Of a stretch of 64,000 nucleotides of DNA, positions 1 to 11,056 are shown one piece after another. The first letter of the stretch is position 1; the number at the start of each line of letters is the position of its first letter. Under the pieces are notes generated by a model. That model was not told the DNA's origin and did no database searches. It saw only the letters and a list, made by a program, of their open reading frames with translations. The translations under genes and the position numbers were made by a program. This DNA comes from Rhizophagus irregularis (taxonomy: Eukaryota > Glomeromycota > Glomeromycetes > Glomerales > Glomeraceae), in contig NC_089455.1 of assembly GCF_026210795.1 (NCBI RefSeq), forward strand, positions 2,976,001 to 3,040,000, written 5' to 3'.

Positions 1-115
1 AAAAGAGTAAAAAAAATTGACGAGAAACCTGTAATAAGGATTGCACAAGTATAGGTATTTTTATACTTGCTACACTACCAGTTGCTCCAATCAATATTTT
101 AATTTTACGTGACAT
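1..115 (-). CDS. Phosphopantothenoylcysteine decarboxylase-like flavoprotein, 5' end only
   Basis: The reverse strand opens with an ATG at 113-115 and reads MSRKIKILIGATGSVAS followed by IKIPILVQSLL. This is the N-terminal Rossmann-like beta-alpha unit of the PPC decarboxylase/Hal3 flavoprotein family, which decarboxylates phosphopantothenoylcysteine in coenzyme A synthesis. The Gly-rich turn GATGS sits where the family binds FMN. Only about 29-38 residues are inside the window. A GTTTCT after the codon for Q29 could be an intron donor, or the frame may read on. The gene starts 146 bp from the divergent NDP kinase. The Hal3 phosphatase-inhibitor paralogue is not excluded because the catalytic residues lie outside the window. 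Confidence 0.65.
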   Translation of the reverse strand, partial: MSRKIKILIGATGSVASIKIPILVQSLLQVSRQFFLLF

Positions 116-261
116 AATATAAATCTTCAGTAAAAGCGAAAAATTTTTAAGATCTTTGATATTTGTGTTACAAAGCCCATCTATAAAAATGTTACACGTC
201 CAACAAATCATGTCCCTAACCATTTTCATTCTCTTCTCTCCTCATATTATTTTTATAAAAG

Positions 262-1126
262 ATGGAACGCTCTTATATTATGGTTAAGGTGAGAAAATAA
301 AATCATTTATCGAAGTTCCATTTATCAGATAAAAAACTTTTGTCAAATTAATAAAAAAACAATAATTTTTTTTACTTATAGCCCGATGGTGTTGAACGTG
401 GGTTAGTTGGTGAGATTATTAAACGGTTTGAACTAAAAGGTTATCAGCTTTTGGCCATTCAACTTTTTAAGGTGAGTATTTCTTCCTTTTCTTTCAACAG
501 TTAACATGATTTACTAATCAATCATGATTATCTTCCAATAGCCAACGAGGGAACACTTGCAAGAACATTATAAAGATTTGAAAGAAAAACCATTTTTTCC
601 GCCTCTCATCGAATGTATTGTATTTACCATTTTGATTAACAAAAAAAACATAGACTATCTCTTTAAATTGAACACATGATATTTATTTTTTTCTTTTTGA
701 TTTCCAGATATGTTATCAGGACCGGTAGTTGGTATGGTTTGGCAGGGAAGAGAAATGGTTAAAGTTGGTCGTCGTATGTTGGGCGAAACTAATCCATTGA
801 ATTCTAATCCTGGTACTATCCGTGGTGACTTCTGTATTGAAAGTAAGTAGTTATCATTATATTTGTCCGAATTTAAATCTGGTTTCCCCGATTTAATTCT
901 CTAACTCATGTTTCTAACTTAAAGCTGGACGTAACCTTTGTCATGGGTTGGTATTATAAGAATTTTTTCTTTTCAATTTATAATCTGATTTTTTTTCTAA
1001 CCCTTTTTGAACTTTAATCACAGATCTGACTCTGTTGAAAGTGCTGAAAGAGAAATAGCATTATGGTTCCCTTCAGGTGTTATACAGTGGGAACGTACTA
1101 AAATTCAAAAATTAATTTATGAATAA
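262..1126 (+). CDS. Nucleoside diphosphate kinase
   Basis: NDP kinase moves the gamma phosphate from a nucleoside triphosphate to a nucleoside diphosphate through a phosphohistidine. Six exons, 262-288, 382-471, 542-614, 708-842, 925-946 and 1024-1126, add up to exactly 450 nt (149 aa plus stop), the usual size of a cytosolic subunit. The protein begins [20 protein letters not shown]. It contains the active-site stretch [13 protein letters not shown] with the catalytic histidine at about residue 115, and ends [12 protein letters not shown]. All introns are GT-AG. The fifth exon is only 22 nt and carries most of the catalytic motif. No targeting peptide is visible, so the product is probably cytosolic. 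It is head-to-head with the PPC decarboxylase-like gene. Confidence 0.95.
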
Positions 1127-1551
1127 ATAGTATTTTTATGTAAGAAAAGTGCAATGTTTTTTAAATAAAATAACAATAAATTTATCATCCAGTTGATGGA
1201 TAATTTTTTTACTAAAAGAATGCACATAAATACACATTATATATAAATATACATTATATAAACAAATAAAAAAAGTCATTATTTTTTTTTCGTAAAAAAT
1301 AATGATAAATAAGCTAAGCATAAAATAAAGTGAAAAACTAAAATCCAATCTCATCTCATGCACCATTATATATTAAAATAATAATCCAGGAAATACGAAA
1401 TAAACCTAATATAATTCAAGGTAATTGCGTAAATTCATCAGGGTAATTTTATGGTCCATTAAATCCCAATATAGTTAATAGGTTTGATAATTAAATAAAA
1501 TATAATGAACCAATTTAATATTATGAATTTGTTGTTTTTTGTTCTATTTTT
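1127..1551. other. Convergent intergenic spacer
   Basis: This AT-rich spacer lies between the 3' ends of the NDP kinase (+) and the PROPPIN gene (-). It should hold both 3' UTRs. I see no gene, RNA or repeat; the short reverse frame at 1136-1366 is low-complexity hydrophobic sequence and unsupported. Confidence 0.6.
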
Positions 1552-3580
1552 CTATTCATCCAGGTCTTTTAAAAATCTTGTATAATGTTCTCGTACACAT
1601 TCTCCACCTTTGCGAGGATCAAAGAGAAATTTATAACAACTTCCATCTGCACATATAACTAAAGAAATAGCAATATTTTCAATTATTTTTATAAGTATTC
1701 AGTAACACAGTGATTAACAAAAATTGCTAACTACTAACCAATAATGGTGTTAACTTCTTGACCGAATCCACAAATACATCGGCAATCCGCTATAACTTTA
1801 AAATGCGCAAAAGACCATTCTGACGAAAAATATTTTGGAAGTAAATCTTTCATAAACGAAAAACTATCGCAAATAAAAAATATCATAATTTAGTTCCAAT
1901 TTAAAAAATCAAATATATTTTTTTTCCTTGCATTCTTACCTTGACTGACGATTTCCGCTTGGTGATGGTGATAACATTGGATTACTATAAAAAGAACTAG
2001 TTAAGATCGTGAAAAAGATAAGAGAAAAGAAAAGAAAAAGAAATAAGTCAGAATAGTGTATTATTATCCTACTCACTTGATTACTTTTTCTGCATAATAT
2101 GATCCATTATTAGGTGAATGACTTGCACCATTCCCTAAAATGGCATCTAAATTAAAGATGTGTACTGTGCCTTTGTCCGAAGATACACAAAGACGCGTAG
2201 AACTTTGGTCAAACGCGATACTGAAAATTTAAAATTAAATGTCAGAAAAGGAATAGAATATATTGACAAAAATTTTCGGTTTCTTATTTGTACAAACCTA
2301 TATATTTCCGCACGATCTACACCTCTTCGTAATTCATTTAATAATTTGCCAGATGAAGTATCAAAAACCCTTATAAGTGTACCCTAAATAAATATTAAAT
2401 AAAATAATTAGATAGTCTGTAAAATCATTCGCATGATTTCGAAAAATAGCCAACCTTTTCACTGGCGCTAGCGCATTTACTTCCATCCGAGTTCACTGAT
2501 AAACAACTTAATTTTCCAGAATGCGCAGGAATAATACTGACATTTGTCGTCATCACCGTTGTGCTCCCGCTTGAATTTATTGAGTTAGAATTTTTTATCT
2601 TTCCAGTGTTGGACATACTTGGTCGCCTATCCATATTTGGAAACTGGTGATCATTATGACTTGACGATGAAAAAGAATGTCTATGATGTGGAAATGAGGA
2701 AGTTGTTGATGATGAGTGTGTAGGAAGGGTGTTGCTATTATTACTTGTAACAGCCGTGCTTGCATGGAAGGTATTGAGGTCTACGATTTGAATATGACCC
2801 TTTTGTCGACCAGGAAACGCTAATATGGCATGATTTTGTGACGAAGAAAGAGCAACCAAACCTATCGCATATAAAGAAAAAGACGATAAATTTCTGAATA
2901 AATATCATAAAAGTGCTTAAACTTTATACTTACCTTTATCATTATCGATCGTCTCAAAGGTATGGAGTTTTAGAGGATTAGCACTGAAAACGTAAACGAA
3001 AACTTTGTTGGCAAGAACAACGACGATCCTAAACGAAAAAGTTATATAGAATAAGAAACATTATTACGAACTTTATAATTGATCGATCGAATAAAATAGT
3101 TTAATTCTTTACACTAACCTATCCCTCCTCAATTTGACATTCTTCACTTCACTTCGAAACTCCAACTCAACAATTCCTTTACTTTTCAAATCATCCCATA
3201 TGATCACTTTGTTTGGTGGATATTTTGGGTTTTTCCCTCCGCCTACAAGCGCAAGATAGTTACAGCGAAATAACATTTCGACGATCGATATTCCACCGTC
3301 TTCGAAATCTATTAAACGCAAAAAAACAAAAATATTTATAGAATAAAAACGTAAATATATGCAGGATCTATAAGGATTCTATAGAGTTTGAAATGGTTAT
3401 CATTTTAAAGTGTGAGATCCTACCTTTTCGCATTTTTTCTTTTAAAGGATCACAATTATAAATTCTGAACCCACTATCTAGCCCTGTTGCAAAACAACCA
3501 AAGTCTTGGTTAAAGCCAGCATAAAGTAAACCAGGGGCGTCGGCAGCAGAAGAGGAAGAGGAAGGTTTAGATAAATTCAT
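1552..3580 (-). CDS. HSV2: PROPPIN WD-repeat protein, Hsv2/WIPI3 (WDR45B)-like
   Basis: PROPPINs are seven-bladed beta-propellers that bind PI3P and PI(3,5)P2 on autophagic and endosomal membranes. The reverse-strand exons encode [22 protein letters not shown], then [39 protein letters not shown] and [16 protein letters not shown]. Next come [20 protein letters not shown], the phosphoinositide-binding motif LRRG (codons at 2321-2332), [12 protein letters not shown] and [14 protein letters not shown]. The order matches WDR45B/Hsv2 throughout. A Ser/Thr/His-rich insertion of about 75 residues (around 2550-2765) sits between blades and is not typical of the family. There are several short introns; exon 1 ends at 3424. 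The gene is divergent from the Ett1-like gene, with 349 bp between starts. Confidence 0.85.
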
Positions 3581-3929
3581 TTTCTTTTGGAAGTAAAAAA
3601 TTTAAACTAACGAATTAGAGGTACACGAGTTTTCGTGTGGTGTTAAGGATTACGTATTTTAATTTGAAAGAATTTATAAATTTTTTAGTTGCACAATCAT
3701 TATACAGAATATCTGTATCATTTCCGATTGGTTTTCCGATCATCCGCAGCTCTTATAAATGATAAATTAATAATTATGTGCATTTTTTGCATGAATGCTT
3801 TGCATTAATCCAAGATTTACCAAATTTTTTAATTTTGATTTACGTAAACTTTAAAATTCTAAAAAAGGAAATAAATAATTAGAATTACTCTGATTACCGG
3901 ATTCACAGATTTTTCACACAGTACCTAAA
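3581..3929. promoter_or_regulatory. Bidirectional promoter region (PROPPIN / Ett1-like)
   Basis: This 349-bp spacer between two divergent ATGs must hold the 5' UTRs and promoters of both genes. It is AT-rich with no motif I can name confidently. The role is inferred from position only. Confidence 0.5.
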
Positions 3930-5679
3930 ATGTCAAAGAATAAACGCAGCTATAAAAAACTTGGCTCACCGCCAAGTCAAAATTCCAAAAAAATAAAGCT
4001 TTCGCCTTCGAATCACGCACCAACTTGCGACGATTCCACTTGCACAGGCTGCGATGTGAGTGAAATAGAAATTGTTTTCACTACCGAAGACGGCCAAGGA
4101 GAAATTGAACTTTCCCCAGTTAAACTTCTTCATTTGGCTTTAGAAGAGTCCTCTAAAGAATCGTCACAAGAACACGGTGGTGGTGTCGCTAAACGTTTAT
4201 TTGACATGGCGCTTGAGGGGTTTGACAAGCTGTTAAAAAAAGAGGAAAAAGAATTTGAGTCAAAGGAGGAAACTGTAAAAGACAAGGAAAAAGAAGAAGA
4301 AACGCGCCCAAAAGTTGCTACTAAGCAAACAAGATGTCAATATGCAACATGCTGTGTTGCTTTTGGCATTTATTTGCCATTTGTCGAGTATATACGTAAG
4401 GGGGTGGAAATATTTAAGCAAATAACCGCTGAAGACGTGTGCTATTATGATGCTTGGATAGGATTAGGGAGAGCACGAATTTCCTTGGTTTGTACTTAAG
4501 TACTTAAGAAATCATCTTATTTTTATATAATTATATTATTAAATTTTTTTAGCTTTTATCAACATGATTTTTTTTTATTTTAGGCGAAAATTGAAAGAGA
4601 GATGACTCAACAAAGTGATTTATCTGAGGAGGAGGAAGAAGAGAAGGAGGAGAAAGAATCATCTATAACAGAGCAGAATTCTTATAACTTAGCAACAGAT
4701 GCACTTGATAAAGTAAAATATTAAATTATATTAGTTTATTTTATTAACCTAATGAAACATCTTTATTAATAATACGATAGGGTCTTTCTATCCTTAGATC
4801 TAAAGATAAGGATAAATACATGACCGAATCAATTCTTGTAGCTAAAGATCTTAAAGAATATGCATTATCAATTAATCATTCAAAGTTTAACGGTCAATTA
4901 AACTTTTAATTTATTATGATGTTAATTGGTGGTTTTTATTAAACTTAGTATAATTTATTTTATTCTTATAGATTATACGCAAAAAATATTGAGTCAGGCA
5001 ATAAATTATCTTCAGACTTGTTATGAATTGGATAGTAAAAAATTAGATCAAAATAATTTCGCACAAGGAATTTGGGGAAGTTGTTTATATTATCTTGCCA
5101 AATTAAAAACAAACCAAGATAGTAATGACTACATAAGAGAATTTAAGGTACGAAATAAAATGATGTTATTCATATATGTTTAGTTAATACAAATTAAATT
5201 AAAAGTAATTTTATTATGAAAAAAAAAAATTATTTTAGTTGCTTCTCAATAGTGCGATAGAAAAGTTATTGAAAGCCTATAACGACTCTCTTGAAAAGGA
5301 TAGATTCACAGAAATTGTTAATATATATAATTTTTAATATCTTCTATTTTGCGCTTGAGAATGTACAATTACTGAAAAAATTTTTTCTTAGCTTGGACAA
5401 GCATATATATTGAAGACTACTATCGAAAGTGACGAAGAACAAATTATAGAAGCGTATGATAAAGGTCTTGAATGTTTGAAAGAAGCCTATAAGCTTTTTC
5501 CAGGTATCATCTTTATTGAAATAAGCAAAATTGATTAAAGATTTTTATCTCAACAGTTTTTTATTATTACAGATAATGAAAATTTGAGAGATCAATTAGT
5601 AACACTTGATGTCTTTGATAGCAACAGCGGTAATGAGGATTTAGAGGAGGATGAGGAAGATGAGGAGGAGGAGGAATGA
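3930..5679 (+). CDS. Ett1-like TPR protein (enhancer of translation termination family), tentative
   Basis: The protein starts MSKNKRSYKKLGSPPSQNSK, a basic, probably nuclear-targeting N-terminus. An acidic, Lys-rich linker follows at about residues 100-130. Then come helical repeat segments such as FGIYLPFVEYIRKGVEIFKQ, YYDAWIGLGRARISL, NYLQTCYELD, LGQAYILKTTI and GLECLKEAYKLFP, which look like degenerate TPR units. The C-terminus is a run of Glu/Asp (5638-5676). I infer eight exons from GT-AG junctions; the first runs 3930-4487. In fungi the Ett1 family has this layout: basic N-terminus, TPR-like helices and acidic tail, with a nuclear location and a link to stop-codon reading. The match is by layout and helix pattern, not by a unique motif, so another nuclear TPR protein is possible. 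Confidence 0.55.
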
Positions 5680-6002
5680 AAAATTTATTTATGTAAATGT
5701 TCTTTTTGACTAATAAAATTAATAAAATGAATAGTGAACAAAAGATTTATAACGGTTAATGCTCAAAGTAATTTTTACGAATTAAATAACTTTATTGATC
5801 CAAAATACACCAATTGAATGTTTATAGGTATGCCGCCCTATTCAAAAAAAAAAAAATATCCATGTTCCATTTTGGCACATTGTAAAATTTTTCCATTTTG
5901 CATGGGAAATATAATAATGTTTTTTAGTTGTTTATACAGTTAAATTTATATTATAATCAATAATAAATAATAAGATATAAAAGAAAAAGAACCAATCCAC
6001 TT
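5680..6002. other. Convergent intergenic spacer
   Basis: This AT-rich 3' flank lies between the Ett1-like gene (+) and profilin (-), with a poly-A run near 5847-5858. No gene is seen. Confidence 0.5.
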
Positions 6003-6738
6003 TTACTAAATAACAGTAATTATAATTTTTTGTTAGTATTATTATTTAACTATACAAAGTTTTAAATTCAAATTTATAAATTTATACTTACGTAATTCAG
6101 ACCCCTCAAATAATCACCCAAATCTCCAACGACTTTGTTAGCTTGGCCAGCCACAGTACCTTCCTTATAAACGCCGATAATTACGGCTTGTGCTGTTTTT
6201 TCGGCAACAACTCCATCAAGTCCCTATAACCCGATTCAATTAGAAATCTTATCATCATCATCAAAAGGAGATTCAAATGAATTTCAAAATTACCTTTTTA
6301 CCATGGATATTTTTCTCGTCATGATTGAGGGCAAAATATTTAACACCGTTGGCGTATATTCCATTAGATTGAATTTTTTCTGCATTATCAAAAGCATCAA
6401 CAAGAGTCTTAATTTCTTCAGGACTCAGCTATTGAATTTTTTACATCAAAGAAAATAATATAAAACGTTAATACATTTTAAAACTTAGCAATTTCAGTAA
6501 AGACTATAAGTTTTCATTTATTGTAGATAAAAGTAAAAAAAAAAATTTTTTTTCCTAGCTCACTTATTTTACTTCAAATAAAATTTTTTTCGCGTCAAAA
6601 CAGATACTCCAAAGAACGAATACTTACGCTGAAACCAGGTGAAGTGGCCCACAAAGAACCATTATGACCATAAATAGCAGCTTGAGAAATTTTTCCAGTT
6701 CCAAGAAGTTGGTTATCTACGTAGGCTTGCCACGACAT
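6003..6738 (-). CDS. PFY1: Profilin, with a stop codon alone in the last coding exon
   Basis: Profilin binds G-actin and poly-proline and feeds actin to formins. The reverse strand starts at 6738 with MSWQAYVDNQLLGTGKISQA, the canonical profilin N-terminus. It continues LWATSPGFS, LSPEEIKTLVDAFD, IYANGVKYFALNHD, AQAVIIGVYKEGTVAGQANK and ends GDLGDYLRGLNY at 6092. A strong GTAAGT donor follows directly at 6091. A TACTAAC branch point (6032-6038) and a TTTAG acceptor (6006-6007) then place TAA (6003-6005) straight after the intron. This gives the usual profilin end ..Y-stop. If the intron is retained, the protein gains VSINL and stops at about 6076. The gene is head-to-head with BUD6, 435 bp apart. 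Confidence 0.93.
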
Positions 6739-7173
6739 ATTTCGATTTCAAAGATGAATAAATTTGTACCTAAAATAAATTTTGGAAGTTTTCGTAGAAA
6801 AAAAAGCAAGGAGTAAGATTATATAATGATTTTCTGTGCCAATGTGCTGTGCATTATAGATTACTGATTATATCCTTGTAACTTGTATAATAAGGTATAA
6901 TATACTAAATATCTATAAACGTTTACGGCGGATAATTCTAACTGGTGTATAGTTAATCATGTGATTATAAGATGCCCAATAAGCGTCACATTTGATTGGC
7001 TATAAGTTGTAGCTACGAAGGGAGCAAAGAAGTATATAACTGATAAATTGTTTTAAGCTTTTATCAGTTCAGATGTTTGTACATCAACATCCCGAAATTG
7101 AAGATCACGTGATTTTACTTTCAAAATTTTTTTGTTGAAAATTTTTTCGAAAAAAAACACATTCGAAAGTAAA
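6739..7173. promoter_or_regulatory. Bidirectional promoter region (profilin / BUD6)
   Basis: This 435-bp region lies between two actin-cytoskeleton genes transcribed away from each other. It includes a CAAT-like segment (attggct, about 6996-7002) and AT-rich 5' UTRs. Shared control of the two genes is an inference from position. Confidence 0.5.
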
Positions 7174-10012
7174 ATGGCCTATCCTAATATACCCCAGGTG
7201 CCTTTTCCCCAACCAAATACTCGAATCGCTCAAACGTCTACTAACCCACCAATTACTATTTCTCCTCAACGAAGACCATCCTCTTCACCAACACCAGGAC
7301 GAGAAAAAGAACTTTCACCACCACCAACTCCCCAAAGAAGAAGCGCTGGAAATTCTCCAGTAAGTTAAAAAAAAATTTTTTTTTTCTCTAAACTAAGATA
7401 ATAAGGTACTTTGATATTGAAACTTCATAAAACTCAGCCCACTACACATTAAAATAAACATTAAAAACAATATATTATTTTCTATATGTTAATTGTCAAA
7501 GATCTGTCAATTAAAATTTATCTTTATATAGATGAGTTCAATAGAGAGTATAGTGACTCAACTTCTAGTCACAACTAAATTGTTGTTAGAAGGGTTAACT
7601 AATTGGTCTAAGAGGCGTATGACTGATAAAGAAGTTTCTGATATTTATGTGAAACTTGGTAACGAATTGAATACCGTTGTCCATATATTTAGACAGTCAG
7701 GTATTGATATGAGGTTAGAAAATTTTATTTATAAATTTCAAATCGGAAATTAGTATCTATGACATTAAAATATTAAAAATTATTATTCTTTTTGTAGTGA
7801 TTTAGCTAACATTCCACAGGATTTAAGAAGTTGTCTAGAAAAAGCTTTGAGTGAAGAAGCTTCCCCAGCTGCTTTAGAAGCTAACCTTCCTAAAATAAGG
7901 GATATTATAGTAACTTTATTGCAAGGACTAAAGGCAAAACAAGCTTCTTATCGCCAATTACATGGCGGTTATGATCAATCACCACAGATTTCTATACCTG
8001 CACCACAAAACATGACAAGATCTATTTCAGCCAGGTCGAATTCAACAAGTCCAAAATTGGTAACTCAACAAAGTTTGACACCATCATCCAATGTTAGAAG
8101 AAATGTTAGTTCACCTTCACGTATTAATGCGGGTGGTAGTCAATCATCAGATCCTATGGATGCATTGAAATATAGTGACAATCTTGAACGGCGTGCCTCT
8201 AAAAGATTTTCTGCTTATACAATGCAAAGAGGAGGTCATACAAGAGCAAGGTCAAATTTACGTAACCAAGAAAATTTAAAACCACCATCACCTGAACCAA
8301 CAACTCCTGAACCAACTAAAGATTATGGTCATGAGGAACCAGAAGATGAAAATAATTCTGTTAGCCCACAACCAGAGACACCACTATCTGAAACACAAGA
8401 AGAAAAGATGCCTAGAGAAGAGAATCTTAATGTAGAGGTTCCGTCAATCAATATTGAAGGTATTAATTAGACCAATACTTAATGTTTATTTCTAACAGAA
8501 ACACTTATTTGATTCAATAATATTGTTAATCTAGAATCACAACATAGGAGTCTTACATTATTTTTACAGCTGAATAAAGATGCCAAGAAAGTTGAATATG
8601 ACGGAGATATAAGTATTCCAGCTTTAAGAATGTTATTTATTGAGAAATTTCAATATAATCCTGGCCTGGACGATTTCCCTAATATTTATATAAAGGATCC
8701 ATATACGGGAGTACTTTATGAATTAGAAAATCTTTCGGAGGTCATAAATAATTCGGTTTTAGCTTTGAACATTGAAGGTATGAAGAATTTTTTTTTTTTA
8801 TTACCAAATGAAAAAAGTAAAGTTTGTTAATTAGTGTGATTTATAATAATTCATTTAGCTCTTGATCAAGTTAAGAAACATCTCGACCAAAGTATCGCTA
8901 ATTTAACGAAGGAAATTCGTGAAATTAAAAAAACATTTTCAGAAAATGCTGAATTTTTTCGTCGTGGAAGTCTGGTTAATTCCACAACACCTACTACTCC
9001 CACACTTCCGAAACATAGCGAAAGTCAATTCAGAGATTTAGCAAGAATGGTTCTTACTAATGTGAAAAGTAAAAAAGAAAAGGATGAGAAAATTGAACAA
9101 GAAAAGAAAGATTCTCTTATTGTGAAATTTGCTAGTGATCTTAGAGGACAATTTGATGAAGTTCAAAATCTTCGAAGGGATTTGGGGGTAATGCGACAAT
9201 TCTACAATGAATTTCAATCAGATACAAAAAAAATGATTGAAGATTTGATGACACAGACGACTACGATTAAAAATGTTTCATTAACAAAAATTGGATCAAC
9301 AAGAACATTTATTGATGCCGGTAAAGCTAAATTGGACACACGTACAAATAATTTAGTTAACAAAGTAGATGAATTACAGGATATTATTGATGAGCTCAAA
9401 GCTGATGTTACTGCAAGAAGGAGTAAACCACGAGAAACGACAGTTCAATATGTCAAGAAAGAATCAGCCGCTGTTGCTGAAGAACTTGCGTCTTTACATG
9501 AATATGTGAAAACTGCTAAACCAATGTGGAAGAAAAGGTGGGAGGAAGAACTACAAATGATTGTTGATGAACAAAAATTTTTGAATCATCAAGAAGAGCT
9601 TATAGAAGATTTGGACGATGATAATAAAAAATTAACGGAAGTGTTTGAACATATCACGAAAGTTGTACAATTACAATCTAATTCCAGACCAAAAGAATTT
9701 ATTATTAAACAAAAAGAGGAAGGATTTGAAGGGTTAAAAACTGTTCTTGAAGAAGTTCGTGGAATTTCGCCTGATCATGAGAGAAGGATAAAGGCTTTAG
9801 AAATGGCGGAAAAACAACGAGAACGTGATTTAGCAAGTCGTATTGATGAATTTGAATTAGAGTTAACAAATTTTGTTGCTCAAAATAAGTTAAAAAAGAC
9901 TGGTGGAGCTGAAGAGGCAGAAAGATTAAGACAAAAGAAAAATGAAGAAACTTTGAAACAATTATTCAAAGCAGCAGAAAATACAGTTACTGAAGAAAAT
10001 AACGCTTCATAA
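7174..10012 (+). CDS. BUD6: Bud6/Aip3 actin-interacting polarity protein
   Basis: Bud6 (Aip3) is a polarisome protein that binds G-actin and stimulates formins. The chosen start, MAYPNIPQVPFPQ (7174), lies downstream of an in-frame ATG at 7132 whose 14-residue extension looks like leader sequence. The N-terminus is Pro/Ser-rich with SP/TP sites. It is followed by SSIESIVTQLLVTTKLLLEG and the helical AIP3 N-domain, then a low-complexity linker (about 7980-8450). The conserved C-terminal AIP3 domain has ISIPALRMLFIEKFQYNPG and DFPNIYIKDPYTGVLYELEN, then a long coiled coil to 10012. Exons include 7174-7359, 7532-7713, 7798-about 8435, about 8570-8776 and about 8860-10012. The junction between the third and fourth exons is uncertain because the obvious GTATTA donor gives the wrong phase. 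Confidence 0.88.
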
Positions 10013-10303
10013 TATAATTTAATTTATTATATAATGAAATATTTTGAACGAAAAATTATATTCTTATATTAAAGTACATAGTCTTATATATTGTAATTAT
10101 ATATATATATATTATATATATATATAGATATAGTTATAAATACGAATTAAATGAATCATTGTTTAACTATAATTTTGATGACATTACCATTAACCTTAAA
10201 AAGCATATACTTAATATACATATGTGCATAAAAGAAAAAAATAGCTTAATTTAAAATTTTCTTAATATCCCCTAAATTTAAAGAAAAAATCGTAGTCATA
10301 ATA
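10013..10303. other. Convergent 3' spacer with TA microsatellite
   Basis: This 3' flank of BUD6 and the HMG gene contains an (AT)n stretch at about 10098-10130. No gene is seen. Confidence 0.5.
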
Positions 10304-11029
10304 TTATTGAAAACAAAGTTTGCATAAATGATAAAAATATAAATTTTGATTGTAAGTTAAATGCGAATTGTAAAAATCACATAATTGATTTTGGAACGAT
10401 GATGAATCATCAACTTTAGTTGCTAACGGAGCAAAAGAGTTGACGTTATAATTATTGATATTATCGATATCCGAAAGTATAGCAAACCAATCAGTGTAAG
10501 ACTCATCAAGATTATGATTTTCAATAATAGGGTCAATTTCATTCGAGGCGAAAGCGAAATTATCGTTTTTAATATCTTGCGGGGAGTCTTCGCTGTCAGT
10601 CTGAATAAAATCATCTTTGTTCTCTTCGCCGCTACTAGATTTAGGGTTATATAAACGTATTTGAATTTGCGGAGAGATTATCTTGTGAAGCTTTTTTGCT
10701 TCATCGGCGAGATTTTTATAAAAGTCTCTAACGCGCTTGGATTGACCACTCCAAGAATTTGCAATTGATTGGGACAATTCCTTTTGTTTCAAATTACTCA
10801 TATTATCAATATTTTGAGTTTTAAGATATTCAATACACTCTTTACGATATAACAAGAAAGAATTAATGGTACGTTTTTGTGTATCAGTATCTTTAGATTT
10901 TCGACGATGCGGTTTAGTTTTCAGAATTTGATTCAGATTCAGATGTACTGGGGGAAATGGGACGTTATTCAAGAGTTCGAGTATCCCATTTTTAGTGATA
11001 GTTGAAGAAGTATCACCTTGAGAAGACAT
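10304..11029 (-). CDS. MATA_HMG-box transcription factor
   Basis: This is a single-exon protein of 241 aa from MSSQGDTSST (ATG at 11027-11029); an upstream in-frame ATG at 11054-11056 would add nine residues. An HMG box lies at about residues 50-115. It shows RRKSKDTDTQKRTINSFLLY, RKECIEYLKTQNID, QKELSQSIANSWSGQS and VRDFYKNLADEAKKLHK. The order (basic lead-in, N-S-F-x-L-Y-R, S-x-x-I-x-x-x-W, V-x-x-F-Y-x-x-L-A) is that of the MATA_HMG type found in fungal mating-type and sex-development regulators. The C-terminal half is acidic and Asn-rich, like an activation region. In arbuscular mycorrhizal fungi such genes are numerous and mostly not at a mating locus, so a mating role should not be assumed. 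Confidence 0.85.
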   Translation of the reverse strand: MSSQGDTSSTITKNGILELLNNVPFPPVHLNLNQILKTKPHRRKSKDTDTQKRTINSFLLYRKECIEYLKTQNIDNMSNLKQKELSQSIANSWSGQSKRVRDFYKNLADEAKKLHKIISPQIQIRLYNPKSSSGEENKDDFIQTDSEDSPQDIKNDNFAFASNEIDPIIENHNLDESYTDWFAILSDIDNINNYNVNSFAPLATKVDDSSSFQNQLCDFYNSHLTYNQNLYFYHLCKLCFQ

Positions 11030-11056
11030 TAAGGAAAACGCTAATTTAACGAACAA

